Positions 7,672 to 16,219 of a stretch of DNA of 64,000 nt are shown piece after piece. The translations under genes were made by a program, and so were the position numbers. A model generated the notes under the pieces. The model searched no databases. It was not told the origin of the DNA and saw only the letters and a program-made list of their open reading frames with translations. The first letter of the stretch is position 1. Each line of letters starts with the position of its first letter. This stretch comes from Amycolatopsis oliviviridis (GTDB taxonomy: Bacteria; Actinomycetota; Actinomycetes; Mycobacteriales; Pseudonocardiaceae): assembly GCF_014654365.1 (NCBI RefSeq), contig NZ_BNAY01000016.1, positions 1-64,000 on the forward strand, read 5' to 3'.

Positions 7672-8913
7672 TCAGACGTAGAAGTCTAGTTCTTCCTGTT
7701 GCTTCAGCAGGTCACGCATCTGGTAGGCGTCATCCCCGAAGAAGTACAGCAGACCCCAGTGTGTACCGAACGCGGTCCGTTTGGTGACCGTCTCCTCAAG
7801 CGGCGCCGAAAGATCGTGTGACTCGTAGTAGTCGTGATCCTCGGTTTCCGGCGGGATCCGCAGCTCACTGACCACGCGGCGGCGCGGGTAGACCCCGAAG
7901 CAGCCGGCGACCCCGGTGGCGTCCTCGACCTCCTGCGGGAAGAACGCGTCGATCTCCTCCTCGGTCGTCTTCGGATCGAAGGCCAGCGCCAGTCCCTGGT
8001 AGGCGTTGAACCCGTAGGCGCGTTCGAGCAGTTCGAACACCTTGAACCCCGGCGGCCGGTAGGCGACCTCGCCGAAGTACATCTCGCCGTCGTTGGTGAC
8101 GAAGTACTCCGGGTGCACGAAACCGAACTCGATGTCGAAGGTCTTGATCAGCTTTTCGATCTGCGCGGTGATCTGCGGCCGGTACCGCTCCAGCTCGGGA
8201 GTGGCGGGCACGAACACCGAGTAGCCCAGCGTGACGTACTCGGAGATGTTCAGGAACTTGATCTTCCCGTTGTGGATCCACGCTTCGACGGCGAACTCCC
8301 AGCCGTCGAGATGCGACTCCATCAGGACCGGGAACTCCTCCTCCGGGATCGCGTCGACGTCGTCGGGCGTGCGGACGACGCGGTGACCGAGGCAACCGGC
8401 CTTGTCGAAGGCCTTGAGATGGATCGGGTCGTTCGGATCACCGTCGAGTTTGAGCAGAGTTTGGTTGACCCGCTTGAGAAAGCGGATCACGTCGTCCCGG
8501 TCGTGGGCCTCTTCGAAGATCCCGACCCGGATCCCGCCGAGTTGCGCCCGGCGTTTCATCAGCGACTTGTCCCGCAGCAGCATGGCCTGCCCGAACAGGC
8601 GCGGGTTGTCCAGCAGGACCGCGTTGATCGCCCCGGCCCACTCCACGGTTTCCTCGAACAGCGGGATCGCGACGTCGACGCCTTCGCGTTGCAGTGTCTC
8701 GGCGATCTCCAGCGAGCGGTCGTTGAGCCGTTCGAAATTCCATGGCAGATAAGGAATATCGTGTTCCACACAGTATTTCTCGGCCCAGTCCGGCGCCACG
8801 ACGACATAGCGCCGATCGAACCGGTCCAGCGCCTCGACCGCGTTGAGGCTCCAACCCAGAAGAGCCACGTAACCTTTGTCCGGATCCTTCGTGGCCGCGT
8901 CGAGCCGCGTCAT
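7672..8913 (-). CDS. ATP-grasp ligase
   Basis: Cytosolic ATP-grasp enzyme of 413 residues. A Rossmann-like N-terminal domain (YVALLGWSLNAVEALDRF) precedes the ATP-grasp domain. Nucleotide and metal residues are visible in VLMESHLDGWEFAVEAW and, at the end of the fold, in FGEVAYRPPG, which corresponds to the E..R..G metal loop of carbamoyl-phosphate-synthase-like members. Members join a carboxylate to an amine or thiol through an acyl phosphate; the substrates here are unknown. ATG start has a good GGAGGA site eight bases upstream. It is the first gene of a two-gene unit with the large protein downstream. No precursor-peptide gene was seen nearby. Confidence 0.82.
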   Translation of the reverse strand: MTRLDAATKDPDKGYVALLGWSLNAVEALDRFDRRYVVVAPDWAEKYCVEHDIPYLPWNFERLNDRSLEIAETLQREGVDVAIPLFEETVEWAGAINAVLLDNPRLFGQAMLLRDKSLMKRRAQLGGIRVGIFEEAHDRDDVIRFLKRVNQTLLKLDGDPNDPIHLKAFDKAGCLGHRVVRTPDDVDAIPEEEFPVLMESHLDGWEFAVEAWIHNGKIKFLNISEYVTLGYSVFVPATPELERYRPQITAQIEKLIKTFDIEFGFVHPEYFVTNDGEMYFGEVAYRPPGFKVFELLERAYGFNAYQGLALAFDPKTTEEEIDAFFPQEVEDATGVAGCFGVYPRRRVVSELRIPPETEDHDYYESHDLSAPLEETVTKRTAFGTHWGLLYFFGDDAYQMRDLLKQQEELDFYV

Positions 8914-9065
8914 AGACCGTTCCTCCGTGTCGGCGTCGTCAGCTCCTCACCAGCTGAAGGGAAGCTACGTCCAACGCTAAGCGACATCGGGGCGTTCCGC
9001 AGAACGCACGATCGACCACGAACGGGTCGGCGGCACGTGAAGCACCGGAATCACTTCACGTCCGG

Positions 9066-10041
9066 GACACCGATCCGGCCGGTCCGACTTCGCGCTCGGT
9101 ACGGTCCCGGCGGGCGACGGCGGGCGGGTACACCCAGCGAAGCAACGTCCCGAGCAGGATCAGTCCGAGCTCACCCACCCCCGGAAGTCCACAGTAGACA
9201 GAATGACGCCAATCCCCGCGCTGGCGAAGAAAACCGGGATGAGCGGCGTCTCGCTCCCCCGCTTCACCTTTGGCAGCAAGCGCTCGCGCAAGAACGCCGC
9301 ACCGCCCTCCGGCATGGCGACGCCGAACATGAACGCGCCGAAGATCAGGTGCAGTCCCATCCAGTCGGTGGCCAGCGCGCACGCGGTCGCGCCGGCCACC
9401 ATGAACACGAACAGAAGGCATCCGGACAGCACCCCGTCCATGGGACGCCGTCGCAGCCATCGCTTCGCCAGCGGGCGCACGACCGTCAGGAGCACGACGA
9501 CCAGAGGCACCACGAGCAGGACCCGGGTGGGATCGGTGCCCGCGCCCGCGATCGGCGCCACCACCGCCAGCAGCGACCAGATCAGGACGTCGTCGAGCGC
9601 CGCGCAGGCCAGGGCGAGCCCGCCGATCGGCATGTCGAGCAGGTCGCGGTCGCGGAGGATCCGGGCCAGCACCGGAAACGCCGTGCAGGCGATCACGGCC
9701 CCCATGAACAGCGTGAACACCAGGCCGCCGCCTTGGGCATGACGGTCGGCGAGCAGCAAGGCCAGCAGCACCCCGGCGGCGAACGGGAGCGCGACGGCGC
9801 TGATCGAGACGGTCGACATGATCCGGCCGTGCCCGCGCACCAGGCCGCGGTCGACGTGCAGGCCGACGAAGACCATGAAAACGCAGATGCCCACGTCGGC
9901 CAGCACCGACATCGCCGGACGCACCTCGAGCGGGAACATGGCCCTGGTCACCGCGCCGTCGGCCCGGGTGGGACCCAGCAGGATCTCCCCGATCACCGGC
10001 GGCTGCCCCAGCCGCCGGGCCAGCGCGCCGAGCAGAGTGCC
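9066..10041 (-). pseudogene. Remnant of a CPA2-type cation/proton antiporter
   Basis: The frame opening at the GTG for IGEILLGPTR, plus 15 upstream codons (LLGALARRLGQPPVIGEI), is the typical first membrane segment of KefB/CPA2 antiporters. Several hydrophobic segments and the conserved FTLFMGAVIACTAFPVLARI stretch follow, up to FFASAGIGVILSTVDFRGW. There the frame stops, but the expected continuation LGELGLILLGTLLR is present in the neighbouring frame, which shows a frameshift, and the C-terminal membrane half and any regulatory domain are missing. The 5' end is joined out of frame to a sulfotransferase fragment. It is therefore a truncated, frameshifted relic and is unlikely to be functional. 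Confidence 0.75.
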
Positions 10042-10252
10042 GCAGGAACGTCGTCCCCGTGCGCAGGAGACCGGTGATGACGACCGGCCCGATCCGTCCC
10101 CGTTCCAGCTCCGGGTTCTCCGCGACCCGGCGCGTGGTCTCGATCTGTTCGGCGAGCGAGCGTACGAGCGACTTCCTCGCTCTACTGTGTCCCGCGGGGC
10201 TCAACCGTCCTTTCTCGTCGAGTGAACGAGTGAACTGTTCCAATGCCGTCAA
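10042..10252 (-). pseudogene. N-terminal fragment of a sulfotransferase
   Basis: About 70 residues match the start of actinobacterial Sulfotransfer_3-type proteins: a helical lead (EKGRLSPAGHSRARKSLVRS) and then the PAPS-binding loop region VVITGLLRTGTTFL, where PRTGTT would be normal. Immediately after TTFL the reading switches to antiporter sequence in another frame, at the bases CGGCAC near 10041-10047. The rest of the sulfotransferase is absent from the window, so this is a deletion joint between two unrelated genes. Confidence 0.65.
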
Positions 10253-10526
10253 TTCAGCCGGACATGATGCTTCGGTCGATCAAAGGAAGTTCATGAGCGC
10301 GCACTCCTGAGCCGTCCGCCCCACGAGAGAGGCAGGAAAAACCATTCATTACATTCCCGCGTAGTCCGAAATCCCCAGGAGATCGATTGCCCATGAGTGA
10401 TGCCATCACACCTTGAGCCGACCGGGCAAGATCAATATGATGATTTCGTAGTCGCGGCGCCCGTAGACCATTGATTCTATTGCGTTCGAGCGCGAGTTTC
10501 ACTTAATGAAGGCAACCTGATCGCAA
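10253..10526. other. Gene-free, lower-GC spacer between two remnants
   Basis: No open frame here has plausible coding character. The base composition is clearly richer in A and T than the flanks, particularly about 10320-10560. The spacer separates the sulfotransferase fragment from the truncated methyltransferase. Nothing else was recognised. Confidence 0.5.
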
Positions 10527-10841
10527 TCAGTCGCAATTCTCTTGTGAACCATTGGCTGTACCGCAACCCAGTTCGACCATCTCGTCCCGTTTGACGAGAT
10601 CGCTGATCGAGTCGATATTGCGCGACAGCAGTTCCCACTCGGTCCGATACGGGTAATAGCTGTCCAGATCGCAGATCCACGCGTACAGATCCGATCCCCG
10701 TTCGTCGTATCCGTACACGGTGGGGATCAGGCGCGGAGCTTCCGAAAGGCCCGCTATCAGCTCTTGGATTTCGCTCGTGGCATCGTCGACACGGACGTCG
10801 ATCAGATCGTTTACCGCACCCATTCCCGCCATCCAATGCAT
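10527..10841 (-). pseudogene. Truncated EgtD-type (histidine N-methyltransferase-like) methyltransferase
   Basis: The 104-residue frame begins like the EgtD/DUF2260 methyltransferase family: EIQELIAGLSEAPRLIPTVY, then YDERGSDLYAWICDLDSYYP and TEWELL. It reaches the first part of the SAM-binding loop (MVELGCGTANGS) and stops. A complete member is roughly three times this length. The SAM domain is missing and no continuation was found in other frames downstream. I treat it as a broken gene inside the decay zone at 9-11.7 kb. Confidence 0.7.
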
Positions 10842-10913
10842 AGATTTTCAAGAACGGACAAGCCTTGTCACACTTACCGGAGCAGAACGGTCACCCGGGC
10901 GGCAGTGGCCGTG

Positions 10914-11288
10914 TCAACGCGCCGAGGCCAGGCCGGCGGCCGCTTTGTGCGCGTTCTCGATCGCTTGGCGACCTGTCGCCGAGGCCGCTCGCGCCTGCTC
11001 GACCCAGAGCAGCATCGTGGCCAGAGCCTGTTCGGGTTCCCCGACGAAGGGGCCTTCGGCGACTTCGAGTTCGCCCGCGCCGACTCGCCGTTCCAGTTCG
11101 CCGAGGAGGACTTCCAGCATTCCGTCGATGGCGCCGAGGGTGTTCCCCAGAAGGCCCACTTCTTCGACGAGCACCGCGGTGGCGACCGTGTTCACCGGCA
11201 GGGCCGCGGCCCGGCGCGTCGCGGTGCGGGCCATCCTGACCAGTTCCCCGTGGTTGTACCGATGCAGAGATTCAGTGCGAAACGGCAT
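10914..11288 (-). CDS. Hypothetical protein, helical, 124 residues
   Basis: Not recognised. The likely start is the ATG of MPFRTESLHRYNHG; the frame is open for 71 further codons upstream but that part overlaps a MarR-like fragment on the other strand and reads as non-coding. The protein is helical and Ala/Glu/Leu rich (TLGAIDGMLEVLLGELERR) with no signal peptide or membrane segment. It is small, and the neighbouring sequence is decayed, so it could itself be partial. Confidence 0.45.
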   Translation of the reverse strand: MPFRTESLHRYNHGELVRMARTATRRAAALPVNTVATAVLVEEVGLLGNTLGAIDGMLEVLLGELERRVGAGELEVAEGPFVGEPEQALATMLLWVEQARAASATGRQAIENAHKAAAGLASAR

Positions 11289-11322
11289 AGTCGCGGTTCG
11301 GCCTGTCGCCGGTGAACGGGGC

Positions 11323-11682
11323 GTGAGCCCTGCAACCGGCAGGCACCTGACCTGTTCGCCGGCCGCCGTGCCGGAGATCGCGCGCCGGCTCGGGCAGGTG
11401 CGCCAGGGCGTGCAGCGCGTGGTCGACGACCTCGTCGAGTCGGGACATCTGATCCGGCACCCGAACCCGAGCAACTCCCGGTCGCCCAAGGTCGGCGTCA
11501 CCCCGGCGGGCCGCGCCCTGCTCGACCGGCTCTGGGAAGTCAGCGAAAACTCGCGTCAGGTGGTCACCTCGGCCGCCGACCTCGACGAGTACACGTTGCA
11601 GGAGGCCCGGAGCACGCTGCGCCGGTTGACACTTTCCTTGCGGGAACACGAAAACCGCCAGAACGACGACCGGACCGCCTAG
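11323..11682 (+). pseudogene. Partial MarR-family regulator (C-terminal part only)
   Basis: The winged-helix core is visible: VPEIARRLGQVRQGVQRVVD, then LVESGHLIRHPN and RSPKVGVTPAGRALLDRL, followed by a C-terminal helix. The N-terminal dimerisation helices and first DNA-binding helices expected of MarR proteins (about 40 residues) are not encoded upstream in any frame. I used the nearest in-frame GTG for the coordinates, giving 119 residues. It ends directly against the stop of the convergent methyltransferase gene, with no base between them. Probably a truncated gene, though a short expressed protein cannot be excluded. Confidence 0.6.
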
Positions 11683-12558
11683 TCAGCTGGTGCGTGCCAC
11701 CCCGGCGAGCCCGCGCGAACGAGCGGCTTCGTCGTCGAAGTCCCCGGCGCCGGGCCGCCACTGGGGCAGCCACACCAGTCCGGGCTCGATCAGGTCCAGA
11801 TCCCCGAAGAACTCGGCGATCTGTTCGCGCGACCGCATGATCGCGGCGTGGTTGGTCCGGCGGCCGTACTCCTCCGCCACCTGCTTGCCCGCGTTCTGGG
11901 TCTCGACGTCCTCGGGCGCGACGTGGATGTGCGACACCGCGAGGAAGCTGCCGGGCGGGAGCATCGCGCGGTGGAAACCGAGCGCGGCGTGCGGGTTCCG
12001 CTCGTCGGGCATGAAATGCAGCAGGGCCACCAGCAGCAGTCCGATGGGCTGTGTCCGGTCGATCAGGCCGGTGTCCAGCACGCGTTCCCACAGCAGGCCC
12101 TGGTCGAAGAAGTCGGCGTCCAGCGCGGCGTGCCGGTTCGGGTCCGCGGTCTGTTCGAGCAGGATCTGCGCGTGCGCACGGGCGATCGGCTCGTTGTCGA
12201 TGTAGACGACCCGGCATTCGCCCGGGGCGACCTCGTCGGCCACCTCGTGCACGTTGCCCTGCGTCGGCAGGCCGGAGCCGATGTCCACGAACTGCCGGAT
12301 CCCCTGGTCGACCATGAACCGGACCGCACGGCCGAGGAACGCGCGGTTCGCCCTGGCGAAGTCGCGGATCTCCGGCAGCACGGCGAGCTGCTTCTCGGCG
12401 AACGCCTGGTCCACGGCGTAGTTGTGCGTCCCGCCGAGCAGGTAGTCGTAGACCCGCCCCACCGAAACCTTGTCCACCGCCGAGCTCAAGCGCGCGGCCT
12501 CGTCCATGCTCATCCCGAACCCCAAGATCTTCGCAGGCGGCAAATCAAGTACCCGCAC
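11683..12558 (-). CDS. SAM-dependent methyltransferase of the actinobacterial PF04672 type
   Basis: Protein of 291 residues matching the S-adenosyl methyltransferase family expanded in actinomycetes: a conserved VGRVYDYLLGGTHNYAVD opening, the SAM loop VDIGSGLPTQGNVHEV, VVYIDNEPIARAHA, and LLLVALLHFMPDE. Substrate unknown for the family. GTG start lies one base after the stop of the upstream antiporter gene, so the pair may be one transcript; an in-frame ATG (MSMDEAARL) 15 codons later is an alternative start. Confidence 0.85.
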   Translation of the reverse strand: MRVLDLPPAKILGFGMSMDEAARLSSAVDKVSVGRVYDYLLGGTHNYAVDQAFAEKQLAVLPEIRDFARANRAFLGRAVRFMVDQGIRQFVDIGSGLPTQGNVHEVADEVAPGECRVVYIDNEPIARAHAQILLEQTADPNRHAALDADFFDQGLLWERVLDTGLIDRTQPIGLLLVALLHFMPDERNPHAALGFHRAMLPPGSFLAVSHIHVAPEDVETQNAGKQVAEEYGRRTNHAAIMRSREQIAEFFGDLDLIEPGLVWLPQWRPGAGDFDDEAARSRGLAGVARTS

Positions 12559-12559
12559 C

Positions 12560-14293
12560 TTACCGGTCCGCCAGCTGTTCGAGGCGTGCCATCTCCACGT
12601 CCAGGGAGGTTTGCGCGCGCCCCAAGGCTTCCGAGCTGTAGCGGCCGCCCGACCGGGCCCGCTGCAGGCACTCGGACTGCTCGGTGAGCACTCGCAACCT
12701 CAGCCGCAGGTACTGGTGGACGTTTTCGGATCGTTCGGGCACCGGGTCCTTCACCGACGCTTCGGCCGGGATACGGGAGTCCGAGCGCACCCGGTCGAGG
12801 ACCTGCTCGCTGAACGGCCCGCTGTCCTGGTCGGCCAGGGCCGGGTCGTCCAACAGGGATCTGGCCGCGCCGGTCAGCTCGGTCATGAGGCCGACGTACT
12901 CCCGGCGCAGCTTGCCCGGGTCCTCCTCGGGCACGCGTGCCGCGCGGATGACCGCCGGGAGCGTCAGGCCCTGGACCAGCAGCGTCGTGGTCGCAACCAC
13001 GTAGGCGATCAGGACCAGCAGCGCGCGATCCGGTGTGTCCTGCGGCAGGGTCTGCGCCGCCGCCAGCGTGATCGCGCCGCGCATCCCCGCCCAGCCGAGC
13101 ACTATCCCGCCACGCCAGCCCAGGGTCTCGGTGAGCCGGAACTCGACGTCGGCGGCGGCACGGTCGAGCCGTTTCCGGAAATGCGCCACCCGCCGCGGTG
13201 ACGCCTTGTCGAGGCGTTCGGTGACGGCGGGGTTGGACTCGTCGCCCCGCAGCACCGCCTGTGTCGTTTCCAGGCGTGGCTTGAATCGCGCGGCTTTGCG
13301 TTGTTCGCGGTAGAGCCCGGCGACGAGCGGTCCGACGAAGACGATGCGCGCGACGATGACGAGCACGGAGGCCGCCAGGCCGATCAAGAGCGCGTGCCAG
13401 GCGCTCGAGCCGTCCTTGTGCGCCTCGTCGACGAGGGTTTTGACGCTGAGCCCCATGAGCAGGAACATCCCGCTCTCCAAGAGGAAGGCCACGGTGCGCC
13501 AGTTGACGGTCTCGGCGAGCCGGTCCGTCGCGCGCAGGTGCCGCGGGGCGAGGTGACCGGTCACCAGGCCGGCGACGACGACGGAGAGGACGCCCGAAGC
13601 GCCGGCCTCCTCGGCGGGCAGGAAGGCGATGAACGGGACCACGAAGGAGATGGCGGTGTTGAGCACCGCGTTGCCCAGCAACGCGCGCACCCGGACGTTG
13701 ACATAGCCGACCAGGATCCCGATCGCCACCGCCACCACGACCGCGAGGGCGAACTCCCCCACGATGCCCCAGACCGACACGGACCCGGCGACCGCGGCGA
13801 CGGCGGACCGCAGCAGCACGAGCGCGGAAGCGTCGTTGACGAGCCCCTCGCCTTCGAGCACGGTCAGCAGCCGGGGCGGCAGGCCGAGCCGGCGTCCCAC
13901 GGACGTCGCCGCGACGGCGTCGGTGGGACTGATGACCGCGCCGAGCGCGAACGCGGCGGGCCAGCCGATGTCCGGCACCAGCCAGTGGAACAGCCAGCCC
14001 GCCCCCAGCGTCGACCCCACCACCAGCAGGACCGCGAGGCCGGTGATCGGCCGGATGTTCCGCCGGAAGTCGACCATCGGCATGTTCACCGCCGCCGAGT
14101 ACAGCAACGGCGGCAGCACCCCGGCGAGGATCAGCTCGGGTTCGATCTCCGGATGCGGGACACCCGGCAGGAAGCTCAGGCCGATGCCGACGAGCACGAG
14201 GCTCAGCGGCGCGGCCAGGTTGAGCCGCTCGGAGAACGCGGCCACCAGCACGATGCTGATCACACCGAGCACGACGACGAGGGTCAGGTCCAC
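12560..14293 (-). CDS. Na+/H+ antiporter, CPA1 (NhaP) type
   Basis: Membrane protein of 577 residues. Around a dozen hydrophobic segments occupy the first 420 residues, with the CPA1 ion-binding signatures GAVISPTDAVAATSV and EGEGLVNDASALVL (the conserved Asn-Asp pair). An Arg-rich loop of about 65 residues (REQRKAARFKPRLE onward) interrupts the membrane part before the last segments (GMRGAITLAAA). A cytosolic, charged tail of about 100 residues ends the protein. It would exchange protons for Na+ or K+ and serve pH and salt homeostasis. The methyltransferase gene follows at once. Confidence 0.9.
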   Translation of the reverse strand: MDLTLVVVLGVISIVLVAAFSERLNLAAPLSLVLVGIGLSFLPGVPHPEIEPELILAGVLPPLLYSAAVNMPMVDFRRNIRPITGLAVLLVVGSTLGAGWLFHWLVPDIGWPAAFALGAVISPTDAVAATSVGRRLGLPPRLLTVLEGEGLVNDASALVLLRSAVAAVAGSVSVWGIVGEFALAVVVAVAIGILVGYVNVRVRALLGNAVLNTAISFVVPFIAFLPAEEAGASGVLSVVVAGLVTGHLAPRHLRATDRLAETVNWRTVAFLLESGMFLLMGLSVKTLVDEAHKDGSSAWHALLIGLAASVLVIVARIVFVGPLVAGLYREQRKAARFKPRLETTQAVLRGDESNPAVTERLDKASPRRVAHFRKRLDRAAADVEFRLTETLGWRGGIVLGWAGMRGAITLAAAQTLPQDTPDRALLVLIAYVVATTTLLVQGLTLPAVIRAARVPEEDPGKLRREYVGLMTELTGAARSLLDDPALADQDSGPFSEQVLDRVRSDSRIPAEASVKDPVPERSENVHQYLRLRLRVLTEQSECLQRARSGGRYSSEALGRAQTSLDVEMARLEQLADR

Positions 14294-14600
14294 GGGTAGT
14301 ACGCGTCCTCTCGCTGGTCAGGGCACTCCGGACGGGGCCGTCGGTGACATGACATCACCGGAGCCGCGAGTCGGCATCCGGAGCCGGAACCGGCCGAGCG
14401 CGGCGTTACACCCCGAAACTCCCGCGTAACCGGGAGCGGTGGCCCGCCGAAACGCGCGGTCCGTACCTTCCTCGCGAGCCGGACCGCGGTGCCGCGCCGA
14501 CGCGGGCCTCGGGCGGCCTCCCCGTCCCCGTTCGAGGAGCATTCACCGACCCATGCTTGACCTGCGCGAGGGTGGCGGTTCCGTGGCCGCCGGGCTCGAC

Positions 14601-14641
14601 GGTGAAGGAATTGGGACGTTCAATGTCCCGATTCCTTCACC
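14601..14641. repeat. 41-base hairpin with loop TTCAA, GGGACGTTCAATGTCCC type
   Basis: A continuous 19-pair stem (GGTGAAGGAATTGGGACGT pairing with its 3' partner through two G-T pairs) closes on a three-base loop. The core GGGACgTTCAAtGTCCC recurs at 14685-14705 and 31627-31643. Confidence 0.8.
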
Positions 14642-14677
14642 GTCGCGTGGGTCGCCCGGTCTCCGACCTTGATCAAC

Positions 14678-14712
14678 GGAGGATCGGGGACACTCAACGT
14701 CCCCGATCCTCC
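14678..14712. repeat. Hairpin GGAGGATCGGGGA / TCCCCGATCCTCC
   Basis: Perfect 13-base arms around CACTCAACG. It shares the GGGAC-n-TCAACGTCCC core with the element 40 bases upstream while the outer stem differs, as if the core were conserved and the arms free to change. Confidence 0.8.
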
Positions 14713-14755
14713 ACGCTCAACCACCAGTCATACCAGTGGGTCGGTAAATACGAGT

Positions 14756-14785
14756 CCGTTAGAACGACACTTACCACTCACGACC
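14756..14785. repeat. Half copy of the TGTCGTTAGAACGACA / CTTACCACTCACGA element
   Basis: CCGTTAGAACGACACTTACC and the following ACTCACGAC match one arm and the loop of the hairpins at 5151-5204 and 5536-5585. The partner arm is missing, as at 166-195. Confidence 0.7.
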
Positions 14786-14821
14786 CCCTCGGCCAGGCGC
14801 GGTCTGGGGGTCGGCGGCGTT

Positions 14822-14868
14822 GTGAAAGCCACCTTCGCAACCTTCAACGTTGCGAACGTGGCTTTCAC
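14822..14868. repeat. Hairpin GTGAAAGCCACCTTCGCAAC with loop CTTCAAC
   Basis: Twenty-base arms match at 19 positions. The same element, including the CTTCAAC loop, occurs at 31509-31561, and a minimal version occurs at 56711-56735. Confidence 0.8.
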
Positions 14869-14961
14869 GGCATCCGGGCCGTCCGCCACTGCGATTCCAC
14901 AACATTCCCGCAAGGGGCCGGACCTAGCTTCCGACTGGTCTCGACCACTTACGGAGGAAAC

Positions 14962-16158
14962 ATGATCACGACAGTCAGGAGACGTGATGCCGGTACCGCG
15001 GCCAAGCCGCCGAACCGGCGTCGGATACTGATCAGGGCCCTGGCCGGGATGGCCATGGCCGTCCTGGTCGGGCTTTCGGCACCAGGCACGGCGCTCGCCG
15101 ACGCGGAGCCGCTGGGCCCGGACGTCACCTTCAACAGCACACCGGTGATCGACCCGTCGGGGCTGTTCATGCTCTCCCGCGGGCTGGACGGCTCGATTCT
15201 GTACAGCCCGGGAACGCCCAGTACCAACGGTTACGGTGACTTCCGGTCCTTCGGTCAGCAGATCATCGGCGACCCGACCGGCGTCACGGCGCCCGAAGGC
15301 GCGCAGATCTTCGCCCGGAACACCGGCGACCAGGCGATCACCAGCCTGGTCGTCTCGTACAACTTCCCGACGCCCTTCCAGGTCATTCCCGGGCTGCTGA
15401 TCTCCAGCGAGGTCACCGCGGTCAAGATCCCGCCGCGCGGCTCCCAGCTGCCGATGATCCGGATCTTCGCGCGGGACAAGGACACCGGCCGGGTCTTCAC
15501 CAACTTGCTCGTCCAAGGCGCGCCGCAGGGCTGGACCGATCTCGGCCAGTTCGCCACCAGTGAGATTTCGGCGGCGGTCGTCGATTCACCGGGCCTCGAC
15601 GTCAACATCCGGATCGTGGTGCGAGGCGTGGTCAATCGCCTGTTCTCCACGGTCATCAACAACAGCACCGGGGCGATCACCGGCTGGTCCCAGCTCGGCG
15701 ACCTGTTCACGACCGGCAACCCGACGCTGGTCAACGAAGGCGCCATGTTCACCTTCCGGGGCAATGAGGTGTTCGCCCGGCAGAACGGCAGCAACGCCGT
15801 CTTCACCTGGAACTTCGACAATCCCGGGTGGGTCAACCTGGGCGGCGTCGCCACCAGCGACATCGCCGTCTCGATCGCCAAGGACACCGGCCTGCAGTTC
15901 TACGTCCGGGGCACCAACCTCCGGATCTTCCTGAACCGGCGTCCACCCGGGTCGACCCGGTTCGGCGGCTACGTCGATCTCCGCGGCACCGCCTTCGGCA
16001 ACCCCGCCGCCAGCGGCGGAACAGCCGCACCCATCCGGACGGTGGCCGACCAGTTCATCGTGCGCGGTACCGACAACCGGATCTACAGCCGGATCCAGAC
16101 CAACTTCGTCGGCGGCTTCACGTCCTACTTCGCTTTCGGAGGACCACTGCACGGCTGA
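14962..16158 (+). CDS. Secreted beta-propeller-like repeat protein
   Basis: Protein of 398 residues with an Arg-rich lead and signal peptide (ALAGMAMAVLVGLSAPGTAL, cleavage near ALADAEP). The mature part is built of about 50-residue repeats of the type IFARNTGDQAI, IRIVVRGVVNRLFS, VFARQNGSNAVFTW, FYVRGTNLRIFL and FIVRGTDNRIYSR. Each is followed by a Gly-Trp-x-x-Leu-Gly turn (GWTDLGQFATSE, GWSQLGDLFT, GWVNLGGVATSD). This pattern is typical of small lectin or sialidase-like propellers. No catalytic residues are evident, so sugar or surface binding is more likely than hydrolysis. GGAGG lies five bases before the ATG. It is a single-gene unit, flanked by a repeat region and a convergent regulator. 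Confidence 0.7.
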   Translation: MITTVRRRDAGTAAKPPNRRRILIRALAGMAMAVLVGLSAPGTALADAEPLGPDVTFNSTPVIDPSGLFMLSRGLDGSILYSPGTPSTNGYGDFRSFGQQIIGDPTGVTAPEGAQIFARNTGDQAITSLVVSYNFPTPFQVIPGLLISSEVTAVKIPPRGSQLPMIRIFARDKDTGRVFTNLLVQGAPQGWTDLGQFATSEISAAVVDSPGLDVNIRIVVRGVVNRLFSTVINNSTGAITGWSQLGDLFTTGNPTLVNEGAMFTFRGNEVFARQNGSNAVFTWNFDNPGWVNLGGVATSDIAVSIAKDTGLQFYVRGTNLRIFLNRRPPGSTRFGGYVDLRGTAFGNPAASGGTAAPIRTVADQFIVRGTDNRIYSRIQTNFVGGFTSYFAFGGPLHG

Positions 16159-16219
16159 CCCCCATGAGGTCGTGCATCGCCGGACGGCCCGGGGCGCTCC
16201 TGCCCGGGCCGTCTTCCGC

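Larger units (their letters stand above)
14294..14961. other. Repeat-filled intergenic region of 668 bases
   Basis: No gene is supported. It holds four separate hairpin or repeat elements, annotated individually, between the divergent antiporter and secreted-propeller genes. The last 90 bases before the next ATG must contain that gene's promoter; a GGAGG site is at 14953-14957. Confidence 0.6.

Noticed and set aside
8914..9055. A possible precursor-peptide gene beside the ATP-grasp ligase, which would make the pair a graspetide-type system
   Set aside because: No short frame with a ribosome site and a plausible core peptide was found on either strand near the pair.
10254..10502. An 82-codon minus-strand frame in the lower-GC spacer
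   Set aside because: Composition and codon use do not look coding and no motif was recognised; it overlaps nothing conserved.
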